The notes below the pieces were generated by a model that was not told where the DNA came from, searched no databases, and saw only the letters and a program-made list of their open reading frames with translations. From a virus, in IMG/VR virus record IMGVR_UViG_3300035183_001290, positions 1 through 42,918 of that record: a stretch of 42,918 bases of DNA, one strand, 5' to 3'. Below, in pieces: positions 15,446-24,092 of the stretch. The position numbers and the translations under genes are program-made. Each line of letters begins with the position of its first letter. Position 1 is the first letter of the stretch.

Positions 15446-15497
15446 GTCCGATTTGCAGAAAACATATTTCTCTCTTTACAATTCCCCAAAAATAGTT

Positions 15498-15530
15498 AAA
15501 TCCTCTAGAGCTACTTTCTAGGGGATTTTT
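15498..15530 (+). terminator. Hairpin acting as terminator and/or ribosome-binding-site lock
   Basis: AAATCCTCTAGA (15498-15509) pairs with TCTAGGGGATTT (15517-15528) over 12 bp (one G-T), loop of 7, followed by TTC, so it resembles an intrinsic terminator closing the accessory block. Its 3' arm contains AGGGGA (15520-15525), the only Shine-Dalgarno in front of ATG 15535 (9 bases away). Formation of the hairpin would therefore hide the start of the next gene. Confidence 0.75.
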
Positions 15531-15534
15531 CATT

Positions 15535-16617
15535 ATGGGTACGCGTTTGATGGGTCAACTAAGCCCGAACGAGTCGGTTCAATCTCCTCGTGTGTCTCCA
15601 ACGAATGATGTGTGGACGACCATGAGCGAGGTAATTAATGATTGGGGGCTCGGCGAAGCTGATTTGTGGGAACGGTTGATCCTTCGCCAAGACGAATTAC
15701 TCAAAACAGGGGCTATTCAGGCCCATCTGTTTCAGCAACTAAATTTTGGTGCTCGATGTACGTGTATTAAAGAAGAAACCGGTCAAGTCAACCAACGGTG
15801 TCCTAGTTGCTACGGAGCATTGTTCACTGGAGGATATGAGCGTTTTGGTTTTCAGACGATTTATTTCACGGGAGATTCGGCGTCAATTGGGGGAGTCCGA
15901 CGAGAAGGACGAATGGGCGCTCTTGTCGTTGATCCGCCAACTTCGACGAATATTACGTTTCTAAAAAAATTTCCTGATCATGCCGTGATCGCTGAGGGGG
16001 CAACTACTGGTGTTATTGTGTCTCCTGTATTTCAAATTACTGATAATCTTGCTTTTGCTGGTTTTCGTTTGGATGGATTCGATGGATTACGGCAGTTGAC
16101 ACAGAACAATATTTTGGTCGAATTTACAACGGATGGGGGGACTACGTGGAGAAATATTTCTGATAATTCGTGTTTTAACAATCCGGCATTTAATGTACAA
16201 TTCCGTGTGACACTGACGCGGGCAAAAGCCACTGATCCAAGCCCATTTTTTCAAATTTTACGTGTTCGATTTCAAATGCAAAAAAACCCCATCGTGCTTA
16301 TTAGCAAGAAAACATTCCCTGAACAGCGTGTTCTCGAAAGTTTTGGCGTTCGTATTGGGACTCCTGGGATTACGTGGTGGACCACACCATCACTTGGAAT
16401 TCCAGGAGGCGACAAAATTTTCGTGCAGGAAAACGATGTCTTTGAATTGATTCAGGGGCAGTATCAAAAAGAAGACCCGGCCAGTGAGGAATTTCCGGTT
16501 TCAGGACGGTTTAAGCCGACGAATGTGATGTATGTTGAGCCGCAAGGGAAATTTTTGTCTCAACGTTTTAATATCCGTCTTCTACAAATCGACGAACCGG
16601 GGAATGCGATTTTCTGA
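15535..16617 (+). CDS. Virion structural protein (neck/connector-like) with Cys4 motif
   Basis: 360 residues from ATG 15535, with its ribosome binding site inside the upstream hairpin. The N-terminal third has a helical region and a probable zinc site, C75/C77 and C89/C92 (ARCTCIKE and RCPSCYG). The rest is beta-rich (FTTDGGTTWRNISDNSC, SFGVRIGTPGITWWTTPS) and ends in NIRLLQIDEPGNAIF. It sits immediately before the next structural protein and the tail sheath, so a head-tail connector or neck role is likely. No specific family recognised; stop and next start overlap (TGATG). Confidence 0.6.
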   Translation: MGTRLMGQLSPNESVQSPRVSPTNDVWTTMSEVINDWGLGEADLWERLILRQDELLKTGAIQAHLFQQLNFGARCTCIKEETGQVNQRCPSCYGALFTGGYERFGFQTIYFTGDSASIGGVRREGRMGALVVDPPTSTNITFLKKFPDHAVIAEGATTGVIVSPVFQITDNLAFAGFRLDGFDGLRQLTQNNILVEFTTDGGTTWRNISDNSCFNNPAFNVQFRVTLTRAKATDPSPFFQILRVRFQMQKNPIVLISKKTFPEQRVLESFGVRIGTPGITWWTTPSLGIPGGDKIFVQENDVFELIQGQYQKEDPASEEFPVSGRFKPTNVMYVEPQGKFLSQRFNIRLLQIDEPGNAIF

Positions 16618-18089
16618 TGGCGACAATAACTGGATTCGCGGCGTGGACTGGTCGAGCGAAGGATATCATTGTTCAGCAGTTACGGGCGCATTTTTCGCTG
16701 TTGTTGGCGAGCGCTTCGACGAACGCTCTCAAAGAACAACCGTTGATTGAAAAGTTCGGTTTGGCTGGGCAAACGTCGGCGGAATCGTTTGTGCAAGTGA
16801 TTCAAGCCATGCCGCACGCGAACCAGCGCATTCCGACGGTCGCCGTTATGTCCGCTCCTGGAACGGAAAAAAAGATGGGGATTGGGCGTCAAGTGATTCA
16901 CACATATCATGATCCCGTTACAGGAAAGCCGATGATTCGCGAAATTGTCGGCGGCGACATGACGGTGGTTATTGAAATTTCCACGACGGATACGAATATT
17001 CGTTCCGAGTTGACCGATATTGTGCATACATTTTTTACTACATATGCAGAGGAAACAGCGTACACTTTTCTCGGCGACACGAATATTGATCCATTTTCCG
17101 GAGTCCCGAATAATTACCAATTAATTTTAAAATCTGAAGCGGTGATTCAAGGCGAGACGCAACAGGCGCGTCCTGACGGCGAAGCATTCGAAATGATTTA
17201 TTTTAATCGGATCACCGTCCCGATCTTGTTCCTGGATTATGCCGATCGCGAAGCATTTGATGTTTCCGTATGCTTTAACCCCAATTTACAGCCCGAAGAT
17301 GATGCAAATTTCCGCGCACGATTTGATGTTGTGCCTCTTGATGAGCCTCGTCAATGGCAATTTGCCAATTCCGATAATTTTGAAATTAATAGTGGTATCG
17401 GGTTTGTGAATGGAATTAATACCCAAAAATGGGATACCATAGTAAATCCGAGCGCTATAGTACGACAAATCGACACAACACTGATGACATCAATAAGTAA
17501 AATTAATGGGAATGGTCTTGTCGCTTTTGAGAGTCTATCCGATGGTAGTGAGGCTGGAGTTTTAGTCAATAAAAACAGCCCCGGTATTGTCTCTGGAAGA
17601 TTGCGAACGAAGTTCCGATTTTCGAATGGAAATTCAGCTTTAGTGATTTGTGCCATGCAACAGGGAAGAAACCCGCTTGAAAGTGAGTGTTATCAACTGC
17701 TCGTCCGACCCGGGTCTCCAGCAAGATTGGCCATTATTAAAGGGAGTGTGTCTACTGGTCCAGTAACGGTTTTAGGAGAAGGGTCGCGCGTTAATATTCC
17801 CATTGGGGTGAATTTGTCCGCACAATTTGAGTGGAAAGTGGACCCGCAAAGGTCAAGAATTCGCTTGCGGGGCTATATTTCGCATTGTGAATCGAGTGAT
17901 TATGGGGCTCTACAAAAACGCTTAGAGATTTTTGATAATACAAACGCCTTTTTAACTTCGGTCGGCGAAAGTGTCGGATTCCGTGAAAATCCCGATACGG
18001 CTGGGGACCCGGGCGCTGTATTTATTGATGATCCCGACGTTATTCAAGAAATTGGTAATTTATTGACTAACCCCGCGAAAGTTGGGTAG
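16617..18089 (+). CDS. Virion structural protein, neck/tail-associated
   Basis: 490 residues, ATG 16617 overlapping the previous stop. Residues 1-220 are mixed alpha/beta with IVQQLRAHFSLLLASASTN near the start and NRITVPILFLDYADREA near the end, of a kind that could join head and tail. Residues about 225-490 look like a separate jelly-roll or concanavalin-type domain (NFEINSGIGFVNGINTQKW, then RLRTKFRFSNGNSALVICAM, and ENPDTAGDPGAVFIDDPDV), so a surface-exposed or carbohydrate-binding domain is possible. Position before the sheath supports a neck or tail-terminator assignment. Family not recognised. Confidence 0.6.
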   Translation: MATITGFAAWTGRAKDIIVQQLRAHFSLLLASASTNALKEQPLIEKFGLAGQTSAESFVQVIQAMPHANQRIPTVAVMSAPGTEKKMGIGRQVIHTYHDPVTGKPMIREIVGGDMTVVIEISTTDTNIRSELTDIVHTFFTTYAEETAYTFLGDTNIDPFSGVPNNYQLILKSEAVIQGETQQARPDGEAFEMIYFNRITVPILFLDYADREAFDVSVCFNPNLQPEDDANFRARFDVVPLDEPRQWQFANSDNFEINSGIGFVNGINTQKWDTIVNPSAIVRQIDTTLMTSISKINGNGLVAFESLSDGSEAGVLVNKNSPGIVSGRLRTKFRFSNGNSALVICAMQQGRNPLESECYQLLVRPGSPARLAIIKGSVSTGPVTVLGEGSRVNIPIGVNLSAQFEWKVDPQRSRIRLRGYISHCESSDYGALQKRLEIFDNTNAFLTSVGESVGFRENPDTAGDPGAVFIDDPDVIQEIGNLLTNPAKVG

Positions 18090-18202
18090 TTTAACGCTTT
18101 AATGAAAAAACGCACGAAAAGACAATGAGAAACAGTTGTATTTGAGGAAGGGAACCCTTTTTAACGAGGTGGGGTAGGACGGTAACTTAGGAGGATTTCT
18201 GA
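18090..18202 (+). other. Intergenic leader before the tail sheath gene
   Basis: 113 bases without a gene. GAAACAGTTGTAT at 18129-18141 is followed by TTGAGG; the same string occurs at 9241-9253 upstream of the first gene after the capsid terminator, and a near copy at 5620-5631 inside a gene. It is a candidate phage promoter or regulator site, but no -35/-10 spacing fits cleanly. A ribosome binding site (TAGGAGG, 18188-18194) serves the sheath gene. No strong terminator seen. Confidence 0.4.
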
Positions 18203-20212
18203 ATGGCAATTCGCGTATCACGGTATGTTCCGCCTGGGGTATATATTCAGGAAGAGGTCGTTCAGCCTATTCCAGCATTTATTGGTCTCCCCCGGCAGCT
18301 CGTGCTGATCGGCGAAGGTGATCCGTGCAAACTCGTGACCGATGAAAGTGTTGTTCGAGCCTATATTAATCAGGAAGCCGTTACCGTCAATCCGAGCACA
18401 CTGCAATTTACTTTGTCCAAAACCAGCGACGGCAAGAAAAGCTCCATGTTTTTGTTCAAAAATGGAGATCAGCAAGTTGCCGACGCTTTTTCTGTTGTAA
18501 ACGCGACGACCATTCAGGTTGCGGCAGCGTTTTTTGATCCGACCGCGACATACACGTTCTCCTATCAAGCTACGACGGCGACACAAACGGTCGACAAGTT
18601 GGCGTTTGATGTGAATGCGCCATGTGGAGCGATTGTCCGTGTTGGATCCTTTCCGGGTACGAGCGATTTCGTGTCTGGGACAGATTATGTTTTGGTGAGT
18701 TCTGGGGTTGCGTGGCTGAGTCCGACTGCGCCGACCATTACGGGATCCACGACCCAAACGTTTAGTGGATTAGTAGGACAGACATTCAAAGTAACGTTGA
18801 ATGGTGGCATCGAACAGTCCGTTACGTTCTCAAATGGCGACTTTGCAAATCCCAATGCTGCGACGGCGACAGAAGTTGTTACGGTTTTGAATACCAATAT
18901 TACCGGCATGGCGGCATTCGCTTCAGGTGGACATGTGGTGTTGAAAACAACGGCGGTTGGAAATAGTGCCACAATTCAAGTCGGCGCCGGGACTTCGAAT
19001 TCCATTCTTGGTTTCTTGAGTGGACAATTTGCTCAAGGCGCTGGCAAGAATCCAGCTCAGGGAGCGAGGTATTTTGTTACGTATCATGCAAACCGTCCTG
19101 CGACGGATTTCAATACGCCCATTTTGAGTACCAGTTTTGATCAGTTTATTGCAAAAGTCGGACCGATTTCGTCAACGAATGCGCTTGCATTGGCAGGACA
19201 AATCGCCTTTGAGCAGCAGCCACCGTTCCTCTATCATATTCAGGTTCAGAATACCGGAACGGGACAGGCAGCTCAAGATATTGACTATATTACCGCGATT
19301 AAAGGCGCCGAATTAAATCCCGATCTGACAGATATTGTTGTACTCGGGCATCCTACGCTTAATGCGGGCGGAGTGAAACCATTGGTTCGTGCTGCATTGC
19401 GGGACCATGTAATCCAACAGTCGAGCTTGATTAATAAGGCGGAACGCATGGGCTGGTTCGGCATGCCCGTTGGAACTGTTGCTGGAGATGGAGAGACGGC
19501 TGGGACGTTCGTCTTTGTCGCCACGCAGGAATTGCAGGTTGCTGCCGACAGTCCGGGTCGAGGTCGGTTTGTGCTCACGGGACCGTCGTTTGTGCAGAAG
19601 ACGTTCCGGTTCCCAGACGGATCAGCAAAGCAACTTAAGTTGGATAGTACCTATCTTGCTACGGCGGTCGCTGCATTGCAGGCTAGTTTCTTGAGCCCGG
19701 CTGAAGGACTATTGCGCAAAGAGCTGGTGGGCTTCGACGCCGTCGAGATTATGAATAAAGGCGATCGCGATTTTATGGCTTCGAATGGGGTGAACTTGGT
19801 GGATACGAAGGGCGGGCGTTTCTTGCTATTTGATCCGGTAACTACGGATCAGTCGAGCGCGGAATTCCGTGAAATCAACGTCATGGCGCAGAAAGACAAT
19901 ATTGTCAAGCGCGTTCGGAATCAGCTCGATGCAACAATCGTGGGACTTGTGCCTGATGATTTGGCTCAATTCATCTTTGAAGTTAAGTCGCAAATTGCGA
20001 CACAGTTGAACGCAGCAATTGCCGATGGAGCGATTGCGCCATTCCAAAACAACGATGGATCTATCCGTAATATTGACTTGGCTACGGATATTATTGTCCA
20101 ACAGCGCAAGAGTGACCCGACAACGTATGATTTCCGATTTTTCTTTTTTGTGAAGTTTATTGCGAAGAGACTGTTTGGAACGTTCAGTGTGACTGTGCCA
20201 TCAGGTGCCTAA
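18203..20212 (+). CDS. Contractile tail sheath protein
   Basis: 669 residues from ATG 18203. Starts MAIRVSRYVPPGVYIQEEV, the PGVYI.E pattern typical of contractile sheath proteins, and ends with a characteristic C-terminal strand region (TYDFRFFFFVKFIAKRLFGTFSVTV) used to link neighbouring subunits. Residues about 175-278 are an inserted beta domain (FKVTLNGGIEQSVTFSNGD, NSILGFLSGQF) resembling segments of the giant baseplate protein, so it is probably a shared surface domain. The sheath polymer surrounds the tube and contracts to drive injection; the tube gene follows directly. This is the most reliable evidence that the phage is a myovirus. Confidence 0.93.
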   Translation: MAIRVSRYVPPGVYIQEEVVQPIPAFIGLPRQLVLIGEGDPCKLVTDESVVRAYINQEAVTVNPSTLQFTLSKTSDGKKSSMFLFKNGDQQVADAFSVVNATTIQVAAAFFDPTATYTFSYQATTATQTVDKLAFDVNAPCGAIVRVGSFPGTSDFVSGTDYVLVSSGVAWLSPTAPTITGSTTQTFSGLVGQTFKVTLNGGIEQSVTFSNGDFANPNAATATEVVTVLNTNITGMAAFASGGHVVLKTTAVGNSATIQVGAGTSNSILGFLSGQFAQGAGKNPAQGARYFVTYHANRPATDFNTPILSTSFDQFIAKVGPISSTNALALAGQIAFEQQPPFLYHIQVQNTGTGQAAQDIDYITAIKGAELNPDLTDIVVLGHPTLNAGGVKPLVRAALRDHVIQQSSLINKAERMGWFGMPVGTVAGDGETAGTFVFVATQELQVAADSPGRGRFVLTGPSFVQKTFRFPDGSAKQLKLDSTYLATAVAALQASFLSPAEGLLRKELVGFDAVEIMNKGDRDFMASNGVNLVDTKGGRFLLFDPVTTDQSSAEFREINVMAQKDNIVKRVRNQLDATIVGLVPDDLAQFIFEVKSQIATQLNAAIADGAIAPFQNNDGSIRNIDLATDIIVQQRKSDPTTYDFRFFFFVKFIAKRLFGTFSVTVPSGA

Positions 20213-20241
20213 ATATAAGTGAATGAAGAGGATTGCTTAAT

Positions 20242-20688
20242 ATGGCTATTCCCAATACACGAGTTGCTAGTCAGCATATCATCTCGATCCGTTTTCGAGG
20301 TGTAACGATCGGTATCATCCAACGATGGGCACCCCGTCAACAGCGGGATATGACGCCGATTTACGAATTGAATTCGTTAACTTCTGGTCGGCGTATTGAT
20401 ATTGTTCCCGGGAACGTGACTCAGCTTCAGATTGATGTTGCTCGGTATGATCTATTTACAAAGCGTATGCACGAAGCATTTGGATTCCCGGCAAGTGCGA
20501 TTCATCTTGCCGATCATACTAACCCATTTGATGTGCAGGAGATTTGGCAACTTCCAAGCGGTTTGATTATTGGAACAATCTATCAAGGGTGTTGGTTTAG
20601 TTCTATTGGTCGAGAGTATAGTGCGACTGGAGAGCGTGTGATCCGAGCAGATGCAACCCTCGAAGTTACCGATATTCTCAATCTGTAA
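20242..20688 (+). CDS. Tail tube protein
   Basis: 148 residues. ATG 20242 (MAIPNTRVASQHIISIRFRG) is preferred to the in-frame TTG at 20233; AAGAGGA sits 9 bases upstream. Beta-rich with long strands (GVTIGIIQRWAPRQQRDMTP, GRRIDIVPGNVTQLQIDVAR) and a final YSATGERVIRADATLEVTDI, as in T4 gp19-type tube proteins. Length is typical. Hexameric rings of this protein form the DNA channel inside the sheath. Position directly after sheath and before the assembly chaperones fits. Confidence 0.87.
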   Translation: MAIPNTRVASQHIISIRFRGVTIGIIQRWAPRQQRDMTPIYELNSLTSGRRIDIVPGNVTQLQIDVARYDLFTKRMHEAFGFPASAIHLADHTNPFDVQEIWQLPSGLIIGTIYQGCWFSSIGREYSATGERVIRADATLEVTDILNL

Positions 20689-20762
20689 TTGATATTTGTA
20701 GTAAAAGTCGTTTCCTTTCCTTTTTTTATCTATATCCTTTCCTTTTTCAAGAGTACAATAAG

Positions 20763-20790
20763 ACAAAACCCTTCGGGGTTTTGTGTATTT
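20763..20790 (+). terminator. Rho-independent terminator with UUCG tetraloop
   Basis: ACAAAACCC (20763-20771) pairs perfectly with GGGTTTTGT (20776-20784) across a TTCG loop, followed by a T-rich run to about 20800. It lies between the tube and chaperone genes and probably limits read-through from the highly expressed sheath/tube unit. Confidence 0.88.
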
Positions 20791-20809
20791 TTAATTTTTT
20801 GGAGGTGTT

Positions 20810-21268
20810 ATGAGCATACCGAAGTCGGCAATTAACCCCCTTGATGATCTGTATGATCTGATCGAAAAGGGGAAAGTCACAAAAACGGTTACGTGTCGTG
20901 GAAAGACATATACGTTTCGGTCGTTGTTCGATGAAGATTATACCTGGAGAGACCAGTTCATTAATATGAATGGTCCAATGGTCATGTTGTCTTCTCAACG
21001 ATCACCCACGTTGGCGGTTGCGACAGTCGCTATTGATGGAGTTCCGGTCGAACAGATCCCGGGTTTGGACGAAGTGGGCGAAGGGATTCCATTGTCAGCA
21101 CGAGAATTTATTGCATCAAATTCAAAATACCTAATCGCATATAATTTGCACACGAAAGTGTACTCGAAGCTGCCTCGGGAATATTTGGAAGAATTGTACG
21201 ATCTGTTTCAAAAGGAAGTTGAATTGCCGACCCGGATCGTTTCGGAGGAAGACATAAAAAACTCCTAA
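20810..21268 (+). CDS. Tail assembly chaperone (gpG-like, upstream frame)
   Basis: 152 residues from ATG 20810, ribosome binding site GGAGGTG. Compact, helical, acidic-basic protein (VTCRGKTYTFRSLFDEDYTWRD, then SKYLIAYNLHTKVYSKLPREYLEELYDLFQKEVEL) with the size and position of lambda gpG-like chaperones, between tube and tape measure. The last codons contain a slippery heptamer and the stop TAA (21266-21268) lies just before a strong stem-loop. The unshifted product should be the major form, with a minority fused to the downstream frame. Chaperone identity comes from position and the frameshift architecture. Confidence 0.85.
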   Translation: MSIPKSAINPLDDLYDLIEKGKVTKTVTCRGKTYTFRSLFDEDYTWRDQFINMNGPMVMLSSQRSPTLAVATVAIDGVPVEQIPGLDEVGEGIPLSAREFIASNSKYLIAYNLHTKVYSKLPREYLEELYDLFQKEVELPTRIVSEEDIKNS

Positions 21269-21308
21269 GCCAATACCCTTTTCTCGCGCTGAAGCAAAGG
21301 GTATTGGC
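21243..21308 (+). promoter_or_regulatory. Programmed -1 ribosomal frameshift signal
   Basis: All three expected elements are visible. An internal Shine-Dalgarno-like GGAGGAAG (21244-21251) precedes the slippery heptamer A AAA AAC (21256-21262), in the correct reading frame (ATA AAA AAC). After 6 bases comes a perfect 13-bp stem: GCCAATACCCTTT (21269-21281) with AAAGGGTATTGGC (21296-21308), loop of 14. A slip of -1 at the heptamer bypasses TAA 21266-21268 and continues in an open frame to 21813. Confidence 0.95.
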
Positions 21309-21813
21309 GGATTGGAATATTCCTCCTACCGATCCTCGGCTCGGAAAGATGAATACAGCGCGGTGGATTATGGCACACCAAATGCAAATTAGCCGGGAAC
21401 GGAGGGAAATGCGTCGTTGGGCTCGATTTGTTGGGACGGATTTATCTATGTTCTCTGAATCGCCTGAATCGCCAGTCAATGCGGATGATCCTGTTCACGC
21501 GATCCCGCTTTCGGCAGTATTAAATCCCGAAGCATATTCAAAATTGGCGAACACACATGTTCGCGTAGAAGAATCAAGCGTTGATGAAAGTATTTATGAA
21601 CGCCAAGCAGAAATGCTCGAAAAAGAGGGGTTGCTGACCGAAATTGATAGTGTTGTTGCACAAGCGGAAGAGAAGGTAAAGGCGAAGAAAATGCGCTTAA
21701 AAAGCAATCCAGACCAGCAACCTCAAAACGAGTCTGGGATTTTGAAAAAAATTGATGCCATAGCAGAAAAAGCCGAAGCACAAAAAAAGCGCCGAATTAA
21801 GATTGTTCGATGA
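21262..21813 (+). CDS. Tail assembly chaperone, C-terminal part expressed by frameshift (gpT-like)
   Basis: Read from the -1 shift, the frame is open through LLSQYPFLALKQRVLADWNI and on to TGA 21811-21813, giving 183 residues after the shift and a fusion of about 334 residues with the upstream chaperone. No good ribosome binding site supports an independent start. The body is charged and helical (QMQISRERREMRRWARF; VVAQAEEKVKAKKMRLKS) and ends KAEAQKKRRIKIVR, as expected for the T part that contacts the tape measure. The end overlaps the first tape-measure gene's ATG at 21810 (ATGA). Confidence 0.9.
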   Translation, partial: LLSQYPFLALKQRVLADWNIPPTDPRLGKMNTARWIMAHQMQISRERREMRRWARFVGTDLSMFSESPESPVNADDPVHAIPLSAVLNPEAYSKLANTHVRVEESSVDESIYERQAEMLEKEGLLTEIDSVVAQAEEKVKAKKMRLKSNPDQQPQNESGILKKIDAIAEKAEAQKKRRIKIVR

Positions 21814-24092
21814 CAGCTGAAGAACTGGAACGACAGCAACAAATTTTTACCGAGACACTGAGAAAGCAGCAAGAGCTTTTTCAGATCTATACAGAATCTG
21901 CGTTGCGATCTCTGAGCGCAATGCAAAAACTCTATGTTCAAACCGTTGAATCTGGAACAAAAAAATATCAAGAAACAAGTGAAAAAAACCTAACGCGATT
22001 CCAATCTTTAAGCCTTCGATTGATGGGGAGTGTGGTTGGTGGGTTTGAAAATGTCTTGCGCGATATGACCAAAATAGTCGGCGAGGGCGGCTTTGGAAGA
22101 CTCGGCGTTGAAGCGGGAAAAGCGATTGGGGCAGCATTAGGGAAAGGGCTAGCACAGAAATTCGGGAAATCTCCGGAACTGGGTCGCCAACTTGGTACAC
22201 TCTTAGGTGGGGGAGTTGTGACTGGAATTCAGGCGCGGGAAGGGATTCGTATGTTGGGGGCCCGGTTAATGCTAGTACTCACGGCCGGACATGAGTTGCG
22301 GACTGATTTTACACGTTCTGGAGCACAAGCACTACGAATTTCGACGGATATTCAAAGAGCAACAGGGGCTTCGCAAGAAGAGATTTTCGGATTAGCCGCG
22401 GAATTGTCGCGTTTGGGTATTCGGTTTGACCAAGCAGGAGAAAAGGCAACACGGTACGCTTTAGCCGCAGAAAAGGTTCTAAACTTGGAATCCGGACTTG
22501 TTGAGGCGTTAGATGCAACGATCATTACCCAATATGGAGAGTCATGGCAAGATGTGGCGAAAATATTGCAAGGTGTTTCTTCAGCGACTGAATATTGGCA
22601 TAACGTGGCACGCCGTACTCACAGCTCTCTTGCTGTTGCCCTTTCGAGCACGAATATGCTCGCACAATTGTATCAGGATGTTGCCAGCGCTGTAAAAGGG
22701 ACGGCGCTCGAAGCAAAAGCAATGAATACTATGCTCCTTGGCATGGTAAATACGATGGGGCAAATGGGACTTCGTCCGGGAATGATGGGAGGTGTGGTAA
22801 GAGAATTCATGCAACGTATGGCTCCAAGTACAACAGGGAGTATGAGACAAAATATTACGCAAGGGATTTGGATTTCCGATATCTTGAGTCGAAGTCCGCG
22901 AGGTCAACAAATCCTCGCAGCGGCACAAGGGTTGGCGGAGATCAATAGGCTTGATCCTGCTTTAATTACGATTCCATTGACGCAGTTAATGGCCACGAAC
23001 CAGGCGCTGACATCGCAGTATTTCATGTCAATTTTGGAAGGGATCTCAGCGATGCGTGCTTCTTTTCCGGGAACAGTCGAACAGCAATCAACAGCGACAC
23101 TCTTGAGGTTGGAAGCAGCGTTTGGACTTGGAGGAATGGCTGGATATGTCGTAATGACGATGGCTGATGAATTTCGCAAAAACCTCGAAAGAGGGATGAA
23201 GCCACAAGAAGCATTTATGGCAATTGGACAGAGTGCCGCATACAAAGAAGCGACGCGAGGCACGGAATATGCTGGAAAAAATCCTGAAGAAGTTATGCGG
23301 CAGGCCGCCCAGTTAACAGCCGGGGCTTTATCGACAAAGGATAAAGCGATGCTCGCTGTGCAAGAAAAATTGGCTTCTGTCGCTGAGGGGTTAGCTGAAC
23401 TGACGAATGGAAAATTCTTTGATGATCTGGCGACGAAGGGATCAATATTGTTTGATCAAGCAATTCGATTACTTGCTCCACGGGAAGCTGCCGCAGCAAC
23501 GCGACCGGAAGCAGTCCCACTTCCGCCCACTCGTCCCGATGTGCCGACGATTCGAGAGGCTCCTCCCGCCGAAGCACCAGTCAAACCCAGTACTTCCTCA
23601 TCGCGTTCTACTCCCGTTTTTTCGTATTCCAAATCTACTTCACGCGGCATCGAACAAACAACGACGTTTGTGGACGAGAGTGCGCTCTTTGGTATTAAAG
23701 AAGCGTTAGCAGCCGTAGAGAGCGGAGGTCGTGGGGGATATCATGCGATTGGACCGGCAATTACTGATCCTTCGTCACGATACTTCGGGCAACGCGCTCT
23801 TGGACGATATCAAGTGATGCCAGCCAATATCCCAGAATGGTCTAAAGAAGCGCTGGGATATGCAATTACTCCGAAAGAGTTTTATGATAATCCTGCTTTG
23901 CAGGAACAGATTGTTGACTATCAATTGGCAAAACTCATGAGACAATATAAGACCGTAGAAGATGTTGCTTCTGTTTGGCATAGTGGAAAACCCCTTGCAC
24001 GGGCTTTGCGGTCACGAGATTTGGCGACTGGATTAAGTACTGTTGATTATGTGCGGAGAGTCATTGCAAATCTCCCGGGGAGAATTGGGTAA
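21810..24092 (+). CDS. Tape-measure-like protein 1 with C-terminal lytic transglycosylase-like domain
   Basis: 760 residues from ATG 21810. N-terminal coiled coil (residues about 1-60), then a long helical/hydrophobic region with Gly/Ala-rich membrane-like segments (GKAIGAALGKGLAQKFG, GTLLGGGVVTG), typical of tape measures. Residues about 140-320 are clearly similar to the same part of the next gene. A Ser/Pro-rich linker (about 560-615) leads to a lysozyme-like end: catalytic Glu candidate E637 in AAVESGGRGG, then ALGRYQVMPANIPEW and the final helices (VEDVASVWHSGKPLA). It probably sets tube length and cuts peptidoglycan on injection. 760 residues is shorter than many tape measures. Confidence 0.82.
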   Translation: MTAEELERQQQIFTETLRKQQELFQIYTESALRSLSAMQKLYVQTVESGTKKYQETSEKNLTRFQSLSLRLMGSVVGGFENVLRDMTKIVGEGGFGRLGVEAGKAIGAALGKGLAQKFGKSPELGRQLGTLLGGGVVTGIQAREGIRMLGARLMLVLTAGHELRTDFTRSGAQALRISTDIQRATGASQEEIFGLAAELSRLGIRFDQAGEKATRYALAAEKVLNLESGLVEALDATIITQYGESWQDVAKILQGVSSATEYWHNVARRTHSSLAVALSSTNMLAQLYQDVASAVKGTALEAKAMNTMLLGMVNTMGQMGLRPGMMGGVVREFMQRMAPSTTGSMRQNITQGIWISDILSRSPRGQQILAAAQGLAEINRLDPALITIPLTQLMATNQALTSQYFMSILEGISAMRASFPGTVEQQSTATLLRLEAAFGLGGMAGYVVMTMADEFRKNLERGMKPQEAFMAIGQSAAYKEATRGTEYAGKNPEEVMRQAAQLTAGALSTKDKAMLAVQEKLASVAEGLAELTNGKFFDDLATKGSILFDQAIRLLAPREAAAATRPEAVPLPPTRPDVPTIREAPPAEAPVKPSTSSSRSTPVFSYSKSTSRGIEQTTTFVDESALFGIKEALAAVESGGRGGYHAIGPAITDPSSRYFGQRALGRYQVMPANIPEWSKEALGYAITPKEFYDNPALQEQIVDYQLAKLMRQYKTVEDVASVWHSGKPLARALRSRDLATGLSTVDYVRRVIANLPGRIG

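Noticed and set aside
18140-18162. AAGGGAACCCTT followed by T as a terminator before the sheath gene.
   Set aside because: The inverted repeat leaves only a 2-base loop and a 5-bp stem, too weak to call.
20701-20760. Two TCCTTTCCTTTTT stretches between tube and chaperone genes as a regulatory repeat.
   Set aside because: Simple pyrimidine-rich sequence; no pairing partner or known motif, and only two copies.
21304-21813. Independent gene starting at TTG 21304.
   Set aside because: No ribosome binding site and the start lies in the 3' arm of the frameshift stem; the frame is better explained by -1 shifting from the upstream gene.
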